This document shows positions 9,294-17,895 of a stretch of 64,000 bases of DNA, in pieces. Origin of the DNA: Bacteriovorax sp. Seq25_V. GTDB taxonomy: Bacteria > Bdellovibrionota > Bacteriovoracia > Bacteriovoracales > Bacteriovoracaceae. Location of the stretch: the NCBI RefSeq assembly GCF_000447795.1, contig NZ_AUNI01000010.1, positions 124,001-188,000 of the forward strand, written 5' to 3'. Position numbers and translations under genes: made by a program. The notes under the pieces were generated by a model that made no database searches, was not told the DNA's origin, and saw nothing but the letters and a program-made list of their open reading frames with translations. Each line of letters begins with the position of its first letter. Position 1 is the stretch's first letter.

Positions 9294-10732
9294 CGTGAAC
9301 TTAACTCCTGATAGCATGATTTAAAGTAGAAGAAAGATTCATATTCATTAGGTGTTCCAAGACTAATAAAGTGCTTTACTGGAAAAGATGAAACCTTGAG
9401 ATTCTCTTTGATTAAATAGGGTACTAGAGAATCAACATAGTATTCGCCATTAATCTTGTCACACTGGTTTAGAAGCTCTTGGTAAGCTTTTTTAAACATT
9501 AACGCCTTTTTAAAATAGAAAAGACCAACAATTGCTTGATCTTTTAAAGGTGTCTTTGAAATTGGAGTTTTAACACTTACACCAGTAACCATGTTTTGGT
9601 TATCTGTTTTAAGCCATCCGTAATGTTCTGGTCGTGTCATCATGTTAGGATGATTAGTGAATGAAAAATAAATAACATCACTTTGGACCTTAAGCTTATT
9701 GAAAGCTTCAATATCAAACTCGGCACAGTTATCGCAAACCCCTACGAGAATTTCACTGTCATCTGCTATGTGTTTAACGGCCTCATAAACACTGCAGGCC
9801 TGACCTTCTGTAGGTGTTAAAATTTTCCTAAGAGCTAGAGGTTTGAATCTATCCAAGTAATCAGCTTTATCATCAAGCGTGATGAAGTGGTATTTCTTTG
9901 CCTCCTTCACATGTCCAGCAGTGAATTCAATCAGAGTCATATCTTCAATCGGTAGGAGGTGTTTTGGTGTTGCGTAGTTTGCACTAGCAAAACGGCTACC
10001 TTTTCCTGCAAGTGGTACTATGTACTCAATATCGGGTATTCGTTGCTCAGATATTTTGGCGACATCGAAATAGTGATACCAGTTTTCAAATAATCTTATT
10101 TTGGATTTCGAATCTAGCTCTAAATTGATGACATCACCATATGTCTCTTTCTGTATGTCAGATTGGTCAAATATTGATTCTGTGTGAAAGTGATTTAATG
10201 AAATTGATTTCTTTATAAAATCTTTAAGAAGTTTAAATGTTTTAAAATAATAAAGACCGCAAGAAACATCTTCACTATGTGGTATTTGAGTAAACGATTT
10301 CTTATGTCCAATTTGAATTTTTTGACCACTAACATTTTTTACGAAAGAATAATCTTGAGAGTCGAGTCTGAAAGGGGTCTGGTGTTTGGAGATAAAAAGT
10401 ATTGTGTCTTTAGTGGAATCAATTGTGGACTTGAACTTCTTGTAATCAAAGAGGACAAGAAGGTCACTATAATGAATGAAAACTTCATCATTTTCATCGA
10501 TACTGAGATGACTAATTGCGCTTTCAATAGTTTGAAGTGGGCCTTTATTATTCTTTGCTACATTAATATTTATAGTCCCCGAAATCCTCTGATCAACTTC
10601 TTGTGAGATGGAATAGAAGTTAGTCTTTTCGGGAAAATTATTTTTGATGTGCTCAAAAATAGTCTTGTTGAGGAAGAGCCTGGTAAGACAGTCCTGGTGA
10701 ATTTGAGAAATGGGAATGATTACAGATGTCAT
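9290..10732 (-). CDS. Sugar nucleotidyltransferase with two tandem GT-A-like domains, the first degenerate
   Basis: A 480-residue protein. The C-terminal half (from about residue 228) has the nucleotidyltransferase signature: VPLAGKGSRF, then PKHLLPIEDMTLIEF, a TEGQACSVYEAV strand-helix and VGVCDNCAEFD as the metal-binding position. It should join a sugar phosphate to an NTP. The N-terminal half repeats the same order (GPLQTIESAISHL, then FIHYSDLLVLFDY, then SCGLYYFKTFKLLKDF) but has no glycine-rich GxGxRF loop, so it looks like a duplicated, inactive copy. The start at 10732 overlaps the upstream stop as TAATG. The sugar is unknown; the upstream aldolase and downstream GT2 suggest a dedicated activated sugar for surface glycan. 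Confidence 0.7.
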   Translation of the reverse strand: MTSVIIPISQIHQDCLTRLFLNKTIFEHIKNNFPEKTNFYSISQEVDQRISGTININVAKNNKGPLQTIESAISHLSIDENDEVFIHYSDLLVLFDYKKFKSTIDSTKDTILFISKHQTPFRLDSQDYSFVKNVSGQKIQIGHKKSFTQIPHSEDVSCGLYYFKTFKLLKDFIKKSISLNHFHTESIFDQSDIQKETYGDVINLELDSKSKIRLFENWYHYFDVAKISEQRIPDIEYIVPLAGKGSRFASANYATPKHLLPIEDMTLIEFTAGHVKEAKKYHFITLDDKADYLDRFKPLALRKILTPTEGQACSVYEAVKHIADDSEILVGVCDNCAEFDIEAFNKLKVQSDVIYFSFTNHPNMMTRPEHYGWLKTDNQNMVTGVSVKTPISKTPLKDQAIVGLFYFKKALMFKKAYQELLNQCDKINGEYYVDSLVPYLIKENLKVSSFPVKHFISLGTPNEYESFFYFKSCYQELSSR

Positions 10733-11712
10733 TATCTTCTCGCTTTCCCTAGTGCCCAATTAGATATTCTTTCGACTACTGTCTTGTCCAGAAAGTTAAT
10801 ATTACTTTCTTCGAGTGCCAGACATATTTCAATCTGTGCTATGGCCAATTCTTCAACTTCTGTTCTTTTTACAGCGTCTTGCTCAAGTAGAAATAGATAG
10901 TCATTATAGACTAACACTTTTTTGTTACTGGTATTTTTAATATTCTGGTCTTCTGGACTATCGCCAAGGTGAATAATGATATCTGGACTGAGGTAATTGC
11001 CAAAACAGCTTGGAAGCTTCTCTTGCCACTGAGAGGTATAGAATTTAATACTTTTCTTTTGAAGAATTCTAAACAGCTTCTCAGCAGCTTCAAAATAATC
11101 GATATGAAAATTAGTATATTGAATTAGTGAATTGATCTTCTTAAAAGTAACGTTTAGAAGAGTCTCTAGTTCTTGGTAGGAATCAGTGCTGATAATAATT
11201 CCATGATTTTGCATGAAGATAACTTCTGGAATGTGTCCAAGTTTTGAGATTTCTTTTTTTAGCTCTATTCCTAACTCAAGGCCCGGATGAGCGTAGTTAA
11301 GGCAGAGTGCCTTTGGAAAGTGCTGTCCGATATAATTTTTCCAATCATTTCGACAAGAAAGAATGAGTGAGCCTATCTGATGAAGATGTACAGTATACTT
11401 TTTAAGTTGGACATGTAAAAAAGTTTCGATACTTGGTCGTAAAGAGTCTGCATCGAATTGTTGATAGAAATTTTTTTGATGTGAATCGAGATCTGAATTT
11501 TCTAATAGTAAATTATTAAAGGCATCCATCTCCGAACTAAAGAAATCATCGATGGTATTTATATTGCCCATGTGTCTGCCACTTGGTTTAATGTAAATTT
11601 TATTTCCCTCTTTAAAGGATATATTTCCCCCGTTAGACTGATTATAGTCTTTTCTTAATTCGATGAGTTTGCACAGAGAAATAATGTGGTCTAGGTTTTC
11701 CATGTTTATCAT
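10732..11712 (-). CDS. Class II aldolase/adducin-family protein with C-terminal extension
   Basis: Residues 1-225 match the class II aldolase/adducin fold (fuculose-1-phosphate aldolase type): SNGGNISFKEG, IYIKPSGRHMG, VHLHQIGSLI (metal-binding histidines) and VIFMQNHGIII. Family members are usually 210-240 residues; this one has about 100 more residues at the C-terminus (ITFYTSQWQEKLP onward) that look like part of an alpha/beta domain of unknown role. The reaction may be a retro-aldol cleavage or synthesis of a phosphorylated sugar. Start alternatives are 11712 and 11703; neither has a clear ribosome site. It is the first gene of the three-gene minus operon and diverges from the radical SAM trio. 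Confidence 0.7.
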   Translation of the reverse strand: MINMENLDHIISLCKLIELRKDYNQSNGGNISFKEGNKIYIKPSGRHMGNINTIDDFFSSEMDAFNNLLLENSDLDSHQKNFYQQFDADSLRPSIETFLHVQLKKYTVHLHQIGSLILSCRNDWKNYIGQHFPKALCLNYAHPGLELGIELKKEISKLGHIPEVIFMQNHGIIISTDSYQELETLLNVTFKKINSLIQYTNFHIDYFEAAEKLFRILQKKSIKFYTSQWQEKLPSCFGNYLSPDIIIHLGDSPEDQNIKNTSNKKVLVYNDYLFLLEQDAVKRTEVEELAIAQIEICLALEESNINFLDKTVVERISNWALGKARR

Positions 11713-11784
11713 CTTAACAAATAAGCTAAGATATTAAAATTAGGAGTTTTTTTCTATTTCTGATCATGATTCTAAGTTCTATGA

Positions 11785-11790
11785 GATAAT
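11785..11790 (+). promoter_or_regulatory. -10-like hexamer six bases before the start codon
   Basis: GATAAT lies exactly six bases before the ATG at 11797, and no Shine-Dalgarno sequence is present. No good -35 was found. This matches the leaderless pattern seen at several other genes of the window. Confidence 0.3.
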
Positions 11791-11796
11791 TAATTA

Positions 11797-13434
11797 ATGG
11801 AAATTATTACGTTTATAAGAATTGAAAATAAAGAGTTCGAGCTGTATCAATTACAGGGACTTATGTATCCGCCAATGTGGGCGGTGACGCTTAATTCTTA
11901 TCTGATGAAAGAGTTTTCGCAACAGTTAAAAAGCGAGTTAGTTGACCTTCGCATTCAAGAATTCAAGGAAATTAAACCTTCATCATATTACTGCCTGTCT
12001 GGGATGAATCAAGATTTGCACGTATTAGCCGAGGTCGCCGATAAACTTAGAAAATTAAATCCTAGGGCCAAGATTCTTCTTGGGGGTCCGATTACCTGGT
12101 CATTTGAGCAAGAGGGAAAACTTTCAGAATTAAATTTTGCTGATCATATCTTCATTGGAGATGGAGAAGTTGAGTTTGTTGAATACTTTAAAAAAGATTT
12201 TGCGAAGATAAATATCTCAAGAATTATTAATGCGGAGACTAAGTTTAATCTTTCTGATGCAATCGCATTTGATGAAAAGCTTTTTTCGCATCTTATTCCA
12301 TATTACTCAGGTGGCTGTGTAGAGGTTTCACGCGGTTGTCCATTTCTATGTGAATTTTGTGATATTCGGGTAATGCCTGATAATAATCGCTCACATTGTA
12401 AATCTATTGATGTCATTATGGATGAGCTAAAAGTATTTCAACGTAGCGGTCTGAACTTTGTTTTTATGGCCTGTGATAATTTTAATGGTGATGTGAAGTG
12501 GGCCGAAAGGTTATGTGATGAGATTATCAAATGGCGTGCTATTGAAGATGTCAAAATAAGTTTTTATACTTGGTCGACAATAAATATATGCTACCATCCA
12601 AACTTATTGAAGAAAATGAGGCTTGCTGGAATTGATACGCTCTTTATTGGTATCGAAAGTTTCCATCAAAACTCTCTTCTTGAGACCTCGAAAGTCCAAA
12701 ATACAAAGTTAGATCTCATTGAGGCAAATAAGCTTATTCAAAGTTATGGATTTATTCTATATGCCGGTCTTATTATGGGCTTTGATAATGACCCTGAAGA
12801 TATTGCAAGCATTCAGCTTGAAGGACTGGAGAAATCAGGGTTAATCTCGGGGGACATAACACCACTTCTTGCATTGCCAGGGACACCTCTGTACAAACGT
12901 CTGAAAGATGATGGACGTCTAAGAGTGCATCAAAAATCATCACTTGGTTATAAGCGCTACTCCAGCAATATTATCTTCAATAGACCAACTGACGTAATTA
13001 AAAAGCAACTGAAAGAATATTTAAATGGCTATAATAGAGGAACTTTTCAACGTCGTCGCTATATAAACTTTTTAAAATCACAGCTGAGTGAACAAAGAAT
13101 TGATAGCAAAACAGGAGACTATGCTTCACTATCTGAAGTATTCAAAATTGTAATTCGTGAACCTGCAGTTCTTCTAAATTACATTAAACGAATGATGATG
13201 GTATTTATTAATCTCGAAAGGGCCGCTAATTTTATTTTTGCATCGGCCTATACACTATATTTCTCGATTCGTTACTTTAACTGTATGTCTTATTTTAAGT
13301 TTTGGCTCTTTGCTTGGACAACTTCATTGCTTAAGAGTTTAAATATCCCAGAGAGTGAAATTGATCTTCAAGGAAATCATGAAATCAAGGAAACAAAACT
13401 TCAAGTATTGAAATTAAAGGTGGCAAATGAGTAA
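11797..13434 (+). CDS. B12-type radical SAM protein (HpnP/DUF4070-like)
   Basis: A 545-residue protein with an N-terminal B12-binding-type domain (residues 1-150; ILLGGPITWSFEQ, without DxHxxG), and a radical SAM core with C181, C185, C188 in SRGCPFLCEFCDIRVM. The CEFCDIxVM continuation and the FVFMACDNFNGD block are typical of the DUF4070-containing group that includes hopanoid C2-methylase HpnP. Family knowledge therefore suggests methylation or rearrangement of a lipid-like or polyketide-like carbon. Residues about 455-510 are hydrophobic, so it may sit at the membrane. It is first of three coupled radical SAM genes (8-base overlap with the next). No squalene-hopene cyclase is in the window, so hopanoids are not implied. 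Confidence 0.78.
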   Translation: MEIITFIRIENKEFELYQLQGLMYPPMWAVTLNSYLMKEFSQQLKSELVDLRIQEFKEIKPSSYYCLSGMNQDLHVLAEVADKLRKLNPRAKILLGGPITWSFEQEGKLSELNFADHIFIGDGEVEFVEYFKKDFAKINISRIINAETKFNLSDAIAFDEKLFSHLIPYYSGGCVEVSRGCPFLCEFCDIRVMPDNNRSHCKSIDVIMDELKVFQRSGLNFVFMACDNFNGDVKWAERLCDEIIKWRAIEDVKISFYTWSTINICYHPNLLKKMRLAGIDTLFIGIESFHQNSLLETSKVQNTKLDLIEANKLIQSYGFILYAGLIMGFDNDPEDIASIQLEGLEKSGLISGDITPLLALPGTPLYKRLKDDGRLRVHQKSSLGYKRYSSNIIFNRPTDVIKKQLKEYLNGYNRGTFQRRRYINFLKSQLSEQRIDSKTGDYASLSEVFKIVIREPAVLLNYIKRMMMVFINLERAANFIFASAYTLYFSIRYFNCMSYFKFWLFAWTTSLLKSLNIPESEIDLQGNHEIKETKLQVLKLKVANE

Positions 13435-15046
13435 GAGAAAGATCGCACTTATTTATCCACTCGATGATAGTTTGCCACTGCAATCAACAAGCTATCGTGT
13501 TTATATGCCTCGCTATGGAATTCTCGCTGTCGCGGCAAGACTTATTAACGAAGGTTATGAAGTTCAGACATACTGTGAACAGTCGGGTAGTGAGGTCGAC
13601 TGGAACTTCGTTCAGAAGGCAGATTATGTTTGTTACTCAATCCTATCCTTTAGTGCTTTTAAGGCATATGAATATACTCAGAAGGTTTCACAAATAAATC
13701 CAAAAGCTATTCAAATTTATGGTGGCTCCCATGCTTCACTCGCTGCAGATGATTGTCTTGATCATGTTGATTACGTCATTCGTAATGAGGGAGAAGAGAC
13801 TCTCGTTGATCTTCTCTCAAAGCTTGAGCAAGGAAATAGCGTAAAGGATGTATTAGGGCTGAGCTTAAATTTTGAGGGAGAGAAAAAGCATAATGTTGCA
13901 AGACCTTTTATTAGTGATGTTAATCAGGTCTTAACCGCGGATCTAATTAAGAATTATAAAAAGAGAAGTATAGGAACTTATATTAAAGACATCTTTACTA
14001 TTGGAATGCCGAGATTCAATGTTGTGGTATCTCAGTCTAGTCGTGGCTGTCCCTTTGACTGTAAGTTCTGCTTTGTGAAAATTGAACTTGGAAAGCAGTA
14101 TCGTCGTAAGACCCCAGAGATGGTTCTTATGGAAATTGAAAATGGGATTAATCAACTTGGATCGAAATATGTGATGTTTGTTGATAATGATTTTTGTATA
14201 AGTAAGAATCATACGTTGGAAGTTCTTAAACTTATTGAAGAGAAATACTACGGTGACATTGACCTCTTTATTTTCACAAGAATAACGGTCGCATTTGATC
14301 AAGATATAGTAGAAGCATTTAAAAGAGCTGGGCGTGTATGCTTAGCCCTTGGAATTGAGTCAATTGAATCTGACACGCAGACAGAATATAAGAAAGAGTT
14401 CTCAAATAACTCAATTGAGAATGCCTTAAAAATATTGAATGATAATGGGATTAAATATCACGCCCTCTTTGTTGTTGGTTCAGACTATGACACTCAAGAG
14501 AGTATTGATAAAATTTTAAAGTTTTCTATCAAAAATAATGCATTCTATATGGGACTTCAGATTCTTTATGATTTTCCACGAAAGGAGATTGTGACCAAGT
14601 CGGAGCAATGTATTCCAGATCATCGTTATATTCATCATGATTGGAGATTCTTTTCTGGAACTTTTGTTATTCATTTTCCCAAAAAGATTAGGCCTTCTGT
14701 TTTACAAGAATCAGTCGTTAAGGCCCATATGGATTTTTATAAGAAGAGCAAATTCTTTATTCAGTTCTATGCAACCAAAGGAATTATGCGCTCATATATA
14801 AAGTACTTGCGGATGATTGAGCACGGACTTTACGACGAGAATGATATCCTTGATGAAGCGAAACTAGAAAACTGGATACAAGAAAAGAAAATTGAGATAA
14901 AATTTAATCTCTATGATTATCTACTAGAGCTTGGTCGCTTCTATGCGATGAATATTTTTAGAAAAGATTCGTGGATGTACTTATTAAGTATTGTAAAGCC
15001 AATGCAAAAGCCAAAACTTGAAGAACACTCAGAGGAAGCCGCATGA
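13427..15046 (+). CDS. B12-type radical SAM protein
   Basis: A 539-residue enzyme. Residues 1-150 form a B12-binding-like domain (IYGGSHASLAADD matches the 'GGxHaS' strand-loop), again without the cobalamin His motif. The radical SAM core has C208, C212, C215 in SRGCPFDCKFC, followed by QYRRKTPEMV and FVDNDFCISKNHTLEVL. The substrate is not known. It is distinct in sequence from its upstream neighbour and is coupled to both flanking radical SAM genes by overlaps of 8 and 4 bases, which implies stoichiometric production and probably successive steps in one pathway. Confidence 0.78.
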   Translation: MSKRKIALIYPLDDSLPLQSTSYRVYMPRYGILAVAARLINEGYEVQTYCEQSGSEVDWNFVQKADYVCYSILSFSAFKAYEYTQKVSQINPKAIQIYGGSHASLAADDCLDHVDYVIRNEGEETLVDLLSKLEQGNSVKDVLGLSLNFEGEKKHNVARPFISDVNQVLTADLIKNYKKRSIGTYIKDIFTIGMPRFNVVVSQSSRGCPFDCKFCFVKIELGKQYRRKTPEMVLMEIENGINQLGSKYVMFVDNDFCISKNHTLEVLKLIEEKYYGDIDLFIFTRITVAFDQDIVEAFKRAGRVCLALGIESIESDTQTEYKKEFSNNSIENALKILNDNGIKYHALFVVGSDYDTQESIDKILKFSIKNNAFYMGLQILYDFPRKEIVTKSEQCIPDHRYIHHDWRFFSGTFVIHFPKKIRPSVLQESVVKAHMDFYKKSKFFIQFYATKGIMRSYIKYLRMIEHGLYDENDILDEAKLENWIQEKKIEIKFNLYDYLLELGRFYAMNIFRKDSWMYLLSIVKPMQKPKLEEHSEEAA

Positions 15047-16290
15047 GTAAGAAATACTGTGTTATATCAACAACTGAAGGTTGCGCAACGAATCTCGTTG
15101 AAAATTCGCAGTACAAAAATTCAATTGGTCAGGCCGGAGCTCAGCTCGTAAGTAATGTTGAAGAGGCCGATGTTGTTATCTATAATACTTGTGGCTATTC
15201 TCAACAGATGGAAGACCGAGCGGTAGGTGAGATAAAGAAAGTTCGCGATCTTTATCCTGAAAAAAAAATCGTCGTTGGCGGATGCCTTCCAAGTATTAAT
15301 AAAGACTCTCTAAAAGATATATATGATGGTGAAACTTTTCGCCCTGGGGATATAAAAAAACTCTTCAGTCTCTCAGATATCGATTACGACCTTATTCCTG
15401 AATTCGATGAACAAATTGGCTTTGATCCAAATGACTTCTCATCTTTAAGTTTTAAGCATCGCTTTTTAAACTCGGTGAGAAATATCTATTTTGGTATCGA
15501 GAGGGCTTTCGGTGGAAGATTTCAACCTCTCTCAAATATCGTCGAGTCGGCAATCGTTAATAATGAATATCAAACGGTAACTGTGAGCACTGGTTGCCTT
15601 GGTGAATGTTCTTTTTGCTCGATCAAGATGGCAAAGGGCTCGGTTAAGAGTCGCCCACGTACAAAGATTGTCGAAGAAATTCGCTCGGGCCTACAACTGG
15701 GCAAGAAGAAATTTTGGCTTCTTGGAGATGATATCGGATGTTATGGTCAGGATGTCGGGGATAATATTGCCAATCTTCTTGAAGACATTCTAAGTATCGA
15801 AGAAGATTTTTCTCTAGTTCTAAACTATATGGAGCCTATGTTTCTTGAGAAGTATTACGATCGTCTGATAGTGCTTCTTTCTGATACTCGAGTGAAAAAT
15901 ATCAATTTCCCAATACAGTCAGGTAGTAAGAAGATCGTCTTTAGTATGAGAAGATTTTATCATCCACACAATATTTTGAAGATGATGGCAGAACTTAGAA
16001 AGGTTAACTCGCAAATTGTGCGCAAGACAAATATCATTGTTGGTTACCCCGGAGAAACCTTCTCCGAATATATGGAAAGTGTGAAGGCCGTTTTTTATTT
16101 TGATGCTTTAGTTGCTTTTAGATTCACTCCGAGAAAACATTCGCTTGCAGCGAAGCTTCCCGAGCAATTAAATAAATTCGTTATTGGCTATCGTTTTTGG
16201 TTTATCAACTTGGCAATTCTTTTAAGACATAGTGTGGTGGCACTAACTTCTTTGAAGAATAGAGTTACTTCTTCAGTGCCGCGATCTTAA
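15043..16290 (+). CDS. MiaB/RimO-like methylthiotransferase-family radical SAM protein lacking a TRAM domain
   Basis: A 415-residue protein with the full MTTase N-terminal module: C14 (EGCATN), C50 (NTCGYS) and C81 (GGCLPS) for the auxiliary 4Fe-4S cluster. The radical SAM motif is C185, C189, C192 (TGCLGECSFC), with SRPRTKIVEEI after it as in MiaB/RimO. Family enzymes thiolate and methylate tRNA adenosine or ribosomal protein S12 and end in an RNA-binding TRAM domain. This one ends instead with a hydrophobic stretch (FWFINLAILL) and a short basic tail. It is coupled (ATGA) to two B12-type radical SAM genes, so I infer a C-S bond-forming role on a non-RNA substrate. It overlaps the convergent ferredoxin gene by 26 bases. 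Confidence 0.75.
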   Translation: MSKKYCVISTTEGCATNLVENSQYKNSIGQAGAQLVSNVEEADVVIYNTCGYSQQMEDRAVGEIKKVRDLYPEKKIVVGGCLPSINKDSLKDIYDGETFRPGDIKKLFSLSDIDYDLIPEFDEQIGFDPNDFSSLSFKHRFLNSVRNIYFGIERAFGGRFQPLSNIVESAIVNNEYQTVTVSTGCLGECSFCSIKMAKGSVKSRPRTKIVEEIRSGLQLGKKKFWLLGDDIGCYGQDVGDNIANLLEDILSIEEDFSLVLNYMEPMFLEKYYDRLIVLLSDTRVKNINFPIQSGSKKIVFSMRRFYHPHNILKMMAELRKVNSQIVRKTNIIVGYPGETFSEYMESVKAVFYFDALVAFRFTPRKHSLAAKLPEQLNKFVIGYRFWFINLAILLRHSVVALTSLKNRVTSSVPRS

Positions 16291-16621
16291 CATCACCATT
16301 ACCATTTAGTCTCGCGCGACAAGAAAGTCTTACTTCTTTGCCAACGGTAAAATGATTTGGATTTTGGTCCTGATAATCTTTAACGATATTGGAGATAGTG
16401 TTTCCTTCGATAACACTCTTTCCTGCGACGTTATCACTTCCTTCGATGATCAAGATTCGGCAAGAGCCACAAGATCCGGCCAAGCACCCGTGGGGTAATT
16501 GACATCCCTGATTATCTATTGCGTCATAGATAATGTCACCAGTTTCGACTGTGAATTTCTTTTCACTATTCGAGATTTCATTACCTTGCTCATCTATTTC
16601 TACTACTGACACGGTGGGCAT
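16265..16621 (-). CDS. 2Fe-2S ferredoxin (plant/vertebrate type fold)
   Basis: A 118-residue soluble electron carrier. The cluster ligands are C46, C51, C54 (HGCLAGSCGSC) and C101 (LSCRARL), the CxxxxCxxC...C pattern; C40 is an extra cysteine nearby. The N-terminus (PTVSVVEIDEQG) gives the first beta strands of the fold. An AAAGGAT-type ribosome site precedes the ATG. It is convergent with, and overlaps, the MTTase-like gene. It might supply electrons to the radical SAM trio or to other metabolism; the sequence does not decide. Housekeeping Isc-type ferredoxin is an alternative, but the usual isc neighbours are absent. Confidence 0.85.
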   Translation of the reverse strand: MPTVSVVEIDEQGNEISNSEKKFTVETGDIIYDAIDNQGCQLPHGCLAGSCGSCRILIIEGSDNVAGKSVIEGNTISNIVKDYQDQNPNHFTVGKEVRLSCRARLNGNGDVKIAALKK

Positions 16622-16710
16622 ATTACTTTTATCCTTTAGCTAGTAAATTTCATCGTTATTACAACCTTATCGACTCATATTTGAATAACTTAAGTGAGTG
16701 AGATTATTGA

Positions 16711-16716
16711 AGGAGG
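16711..16716 (+). promoter_or_regulatory. Strong Shine-Dalgarno deciding the leucine dehydrogenase start
   Basis: AGGAGG lies four bases before the ATG at 16721. It shows that the in-frame GTG at 16694 is not the main start. Confidence 0.75.
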
Positions 16717-16720
16717 AAGC

Positions 16721-17827
16721 ATGCTTAGCTTCGAGAGACTTTATAAAGACGGACATGAAGAAGTAATTTTTTTTAGTGACCCAAGCTGTAATTTAAAAGT
16801 AATTGTTGCGATTCACAATACTGTTCTTGGACCAGCTCTTGGTGGAACTAGAATGTGGAATTATAAGAGTGAAGAAGAAGCCCTAGATGACGTACTAAGA
16901 CTATCAAAAGGGATGACATATAAAGCTGCTGTTTCAGGTTTAAACCTTGGTGGTGGTAAGGCCGTTATTATCGGTGATCCAGAAAAAGATAAATCAGAAG
17001 CTCTATTTAGATCTTATGGTAAATTCCTTGAGTCTTTAAATGGTCGTTACATTACAGCTGAAGACGTAAACACAAGAGTAGAAGATATTGAGCATATCTT
17101 CACTGAAACAAATAACGTTGCTGGTGTTGCTGAAGTTCACGGTGGATCGGGGAACCCGTCTCCATGGACAGCAAGAGGTGTTTACAGAGGTATTGAAGCT
17201 TCTTGTTTAAAAGTATTTGGTGATAAATCTCCAAAAGGTAAAGTTGTTGCTCTTCAAGGTGCTGGATCTGTAGGTCGTTTCCTAGGTGAGTACCTATATA
17301 ATGAAGGTGCAAAAGTTTACGTTTGTGATATCAGTGAAAAGAACCTTGAACTTTTCAAAGAAAAAGTACCAAATGCAGAAATCGTTGGTGTTGATGAAAT
17401 CTACGACGTAAAAGCAGATATCTATTCTCCATGTGCTCTTGGTGCAACAATCAATGACAACACAATTGATAGACTTCAGTGTAAAATCGTAGCTGGTGCT
17501 GCAAATAACCAACTTGCAGAAGCGAGACACGGACAAATCCTAATGGATCGTGGAATTCTTTATGCTCCAGATTACCTAATTAATGCTGGTGGTTTAATGA
17601 ACGTTTCAATTGAATTTGAAGGATGGTCTGCAGATAAAGCTGTAAGAATGGTTGATTCAATCTTTGATACAACTCTTAAGATCTTCGCAATCTCTGATGA
17701 ACAAAATATTCCAGTTTATAAAGCAACAGACATTCTTGCTGAATCAAGAATCGAAGCTATTAGAAATATAAGCGGAAAGTATTTAGGGAATCTATCTCAC
17801 CGTTTCCCTGGAAGAAAAACTAGATAA
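16721..17827 (+). CDS. Leucine dehydrogenase (Glu/Leu/Phe/Val dehydrogenase family)
   Basis: NAD-dependent oxidative deamination of leucine, valine and isoleucine to 2-oxoacids. The 368-residue length is typical of leucine dehydrogenases. Visible signatures are GPALGGTRMW, GMTYKAAVSGLNLGGGKA (substrate and catalytic lysines), TAEDVNT and the Rossmann motif GAGSVGRFLGEYL. The start at 16721 is set by a strong ribosome site. It is monocistronic, with a good terminator at 17843. Together with the fused E1 at 19835 it forms a route from branched-chain amino acids to branched acyl-CoA, for energy or for branched fatty acid primers. It is divergent from the ferredoxin gene. Confidence 0.92.
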   Translation: MLSFERLYKDGHEEVIFFSDPSCNLKVIVAIHNTVLGPALGGTRMWNYKSEEEALDDVLRLSKGMTYKAAVSGLNLGGGKAVIIGDPEKDKSEALFRSYGKFLESLNGRYITAEDVNTRVEDIEHIFTETNNVAGVAEVHGGSGNPSPWTARGVYRGIEASCLKVFGDKSPKGKVVALQGAGSVGRFLGEYLYNEGAKVYVCDISEKNLELFKEKVPNAEIVGVDEIYDVKADIYSPCALGATINDNTIDRLQCKIVAGAANNQLAEARHGQILMDRGILYAPDYLINAGGLMNVSIEFEGWSADKAVRMVDSIFDTTLKIFAISDEQNIPVYKATDILAESRIEAIRNISGKYLGNLSHRFPGRKTR

Positions 17828-17842
17828 TTTTTCATATAAAAG

Positions 17843-17866
17843 ACCCGCTTCGGCGGGTTTTTTTTC
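17843..17866 (+). terminator. Rho-independent terminator of the leucine dehydrogenase gene
   Basis: ACCCGC - TTCG - GCGGGT hairpin (17843-17858) with a UUCG-type loop followed by a run of eight T. Confidence 0.95.
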
Positions 17867-17886
17867 GTCAATTTTTGAAAGTCGTA

Positions 17887-17892
17887 TATAAT
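17887..17892 (+). promoter_or_regulatory. Perfect TATAAT next to a start codon
   Basis: TATAAT ends six bases before the second of two adjacent ATG codons (17896 and 17899). There is no Shine-Dalgarno sequence, and no good -35 at normal spacing. A leaderless start at 17899 is possible. Confidence 0.4.
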
Positions 17893-17895
17893 TAA

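Noticed and set aside
16694-16720. GTG at 16694 as the start of leucine dehydrogenase
   Set aside because: It has no ribosome site, while AGGAGG stands four bases before the ATG at 16721, which also gives the usual family length.
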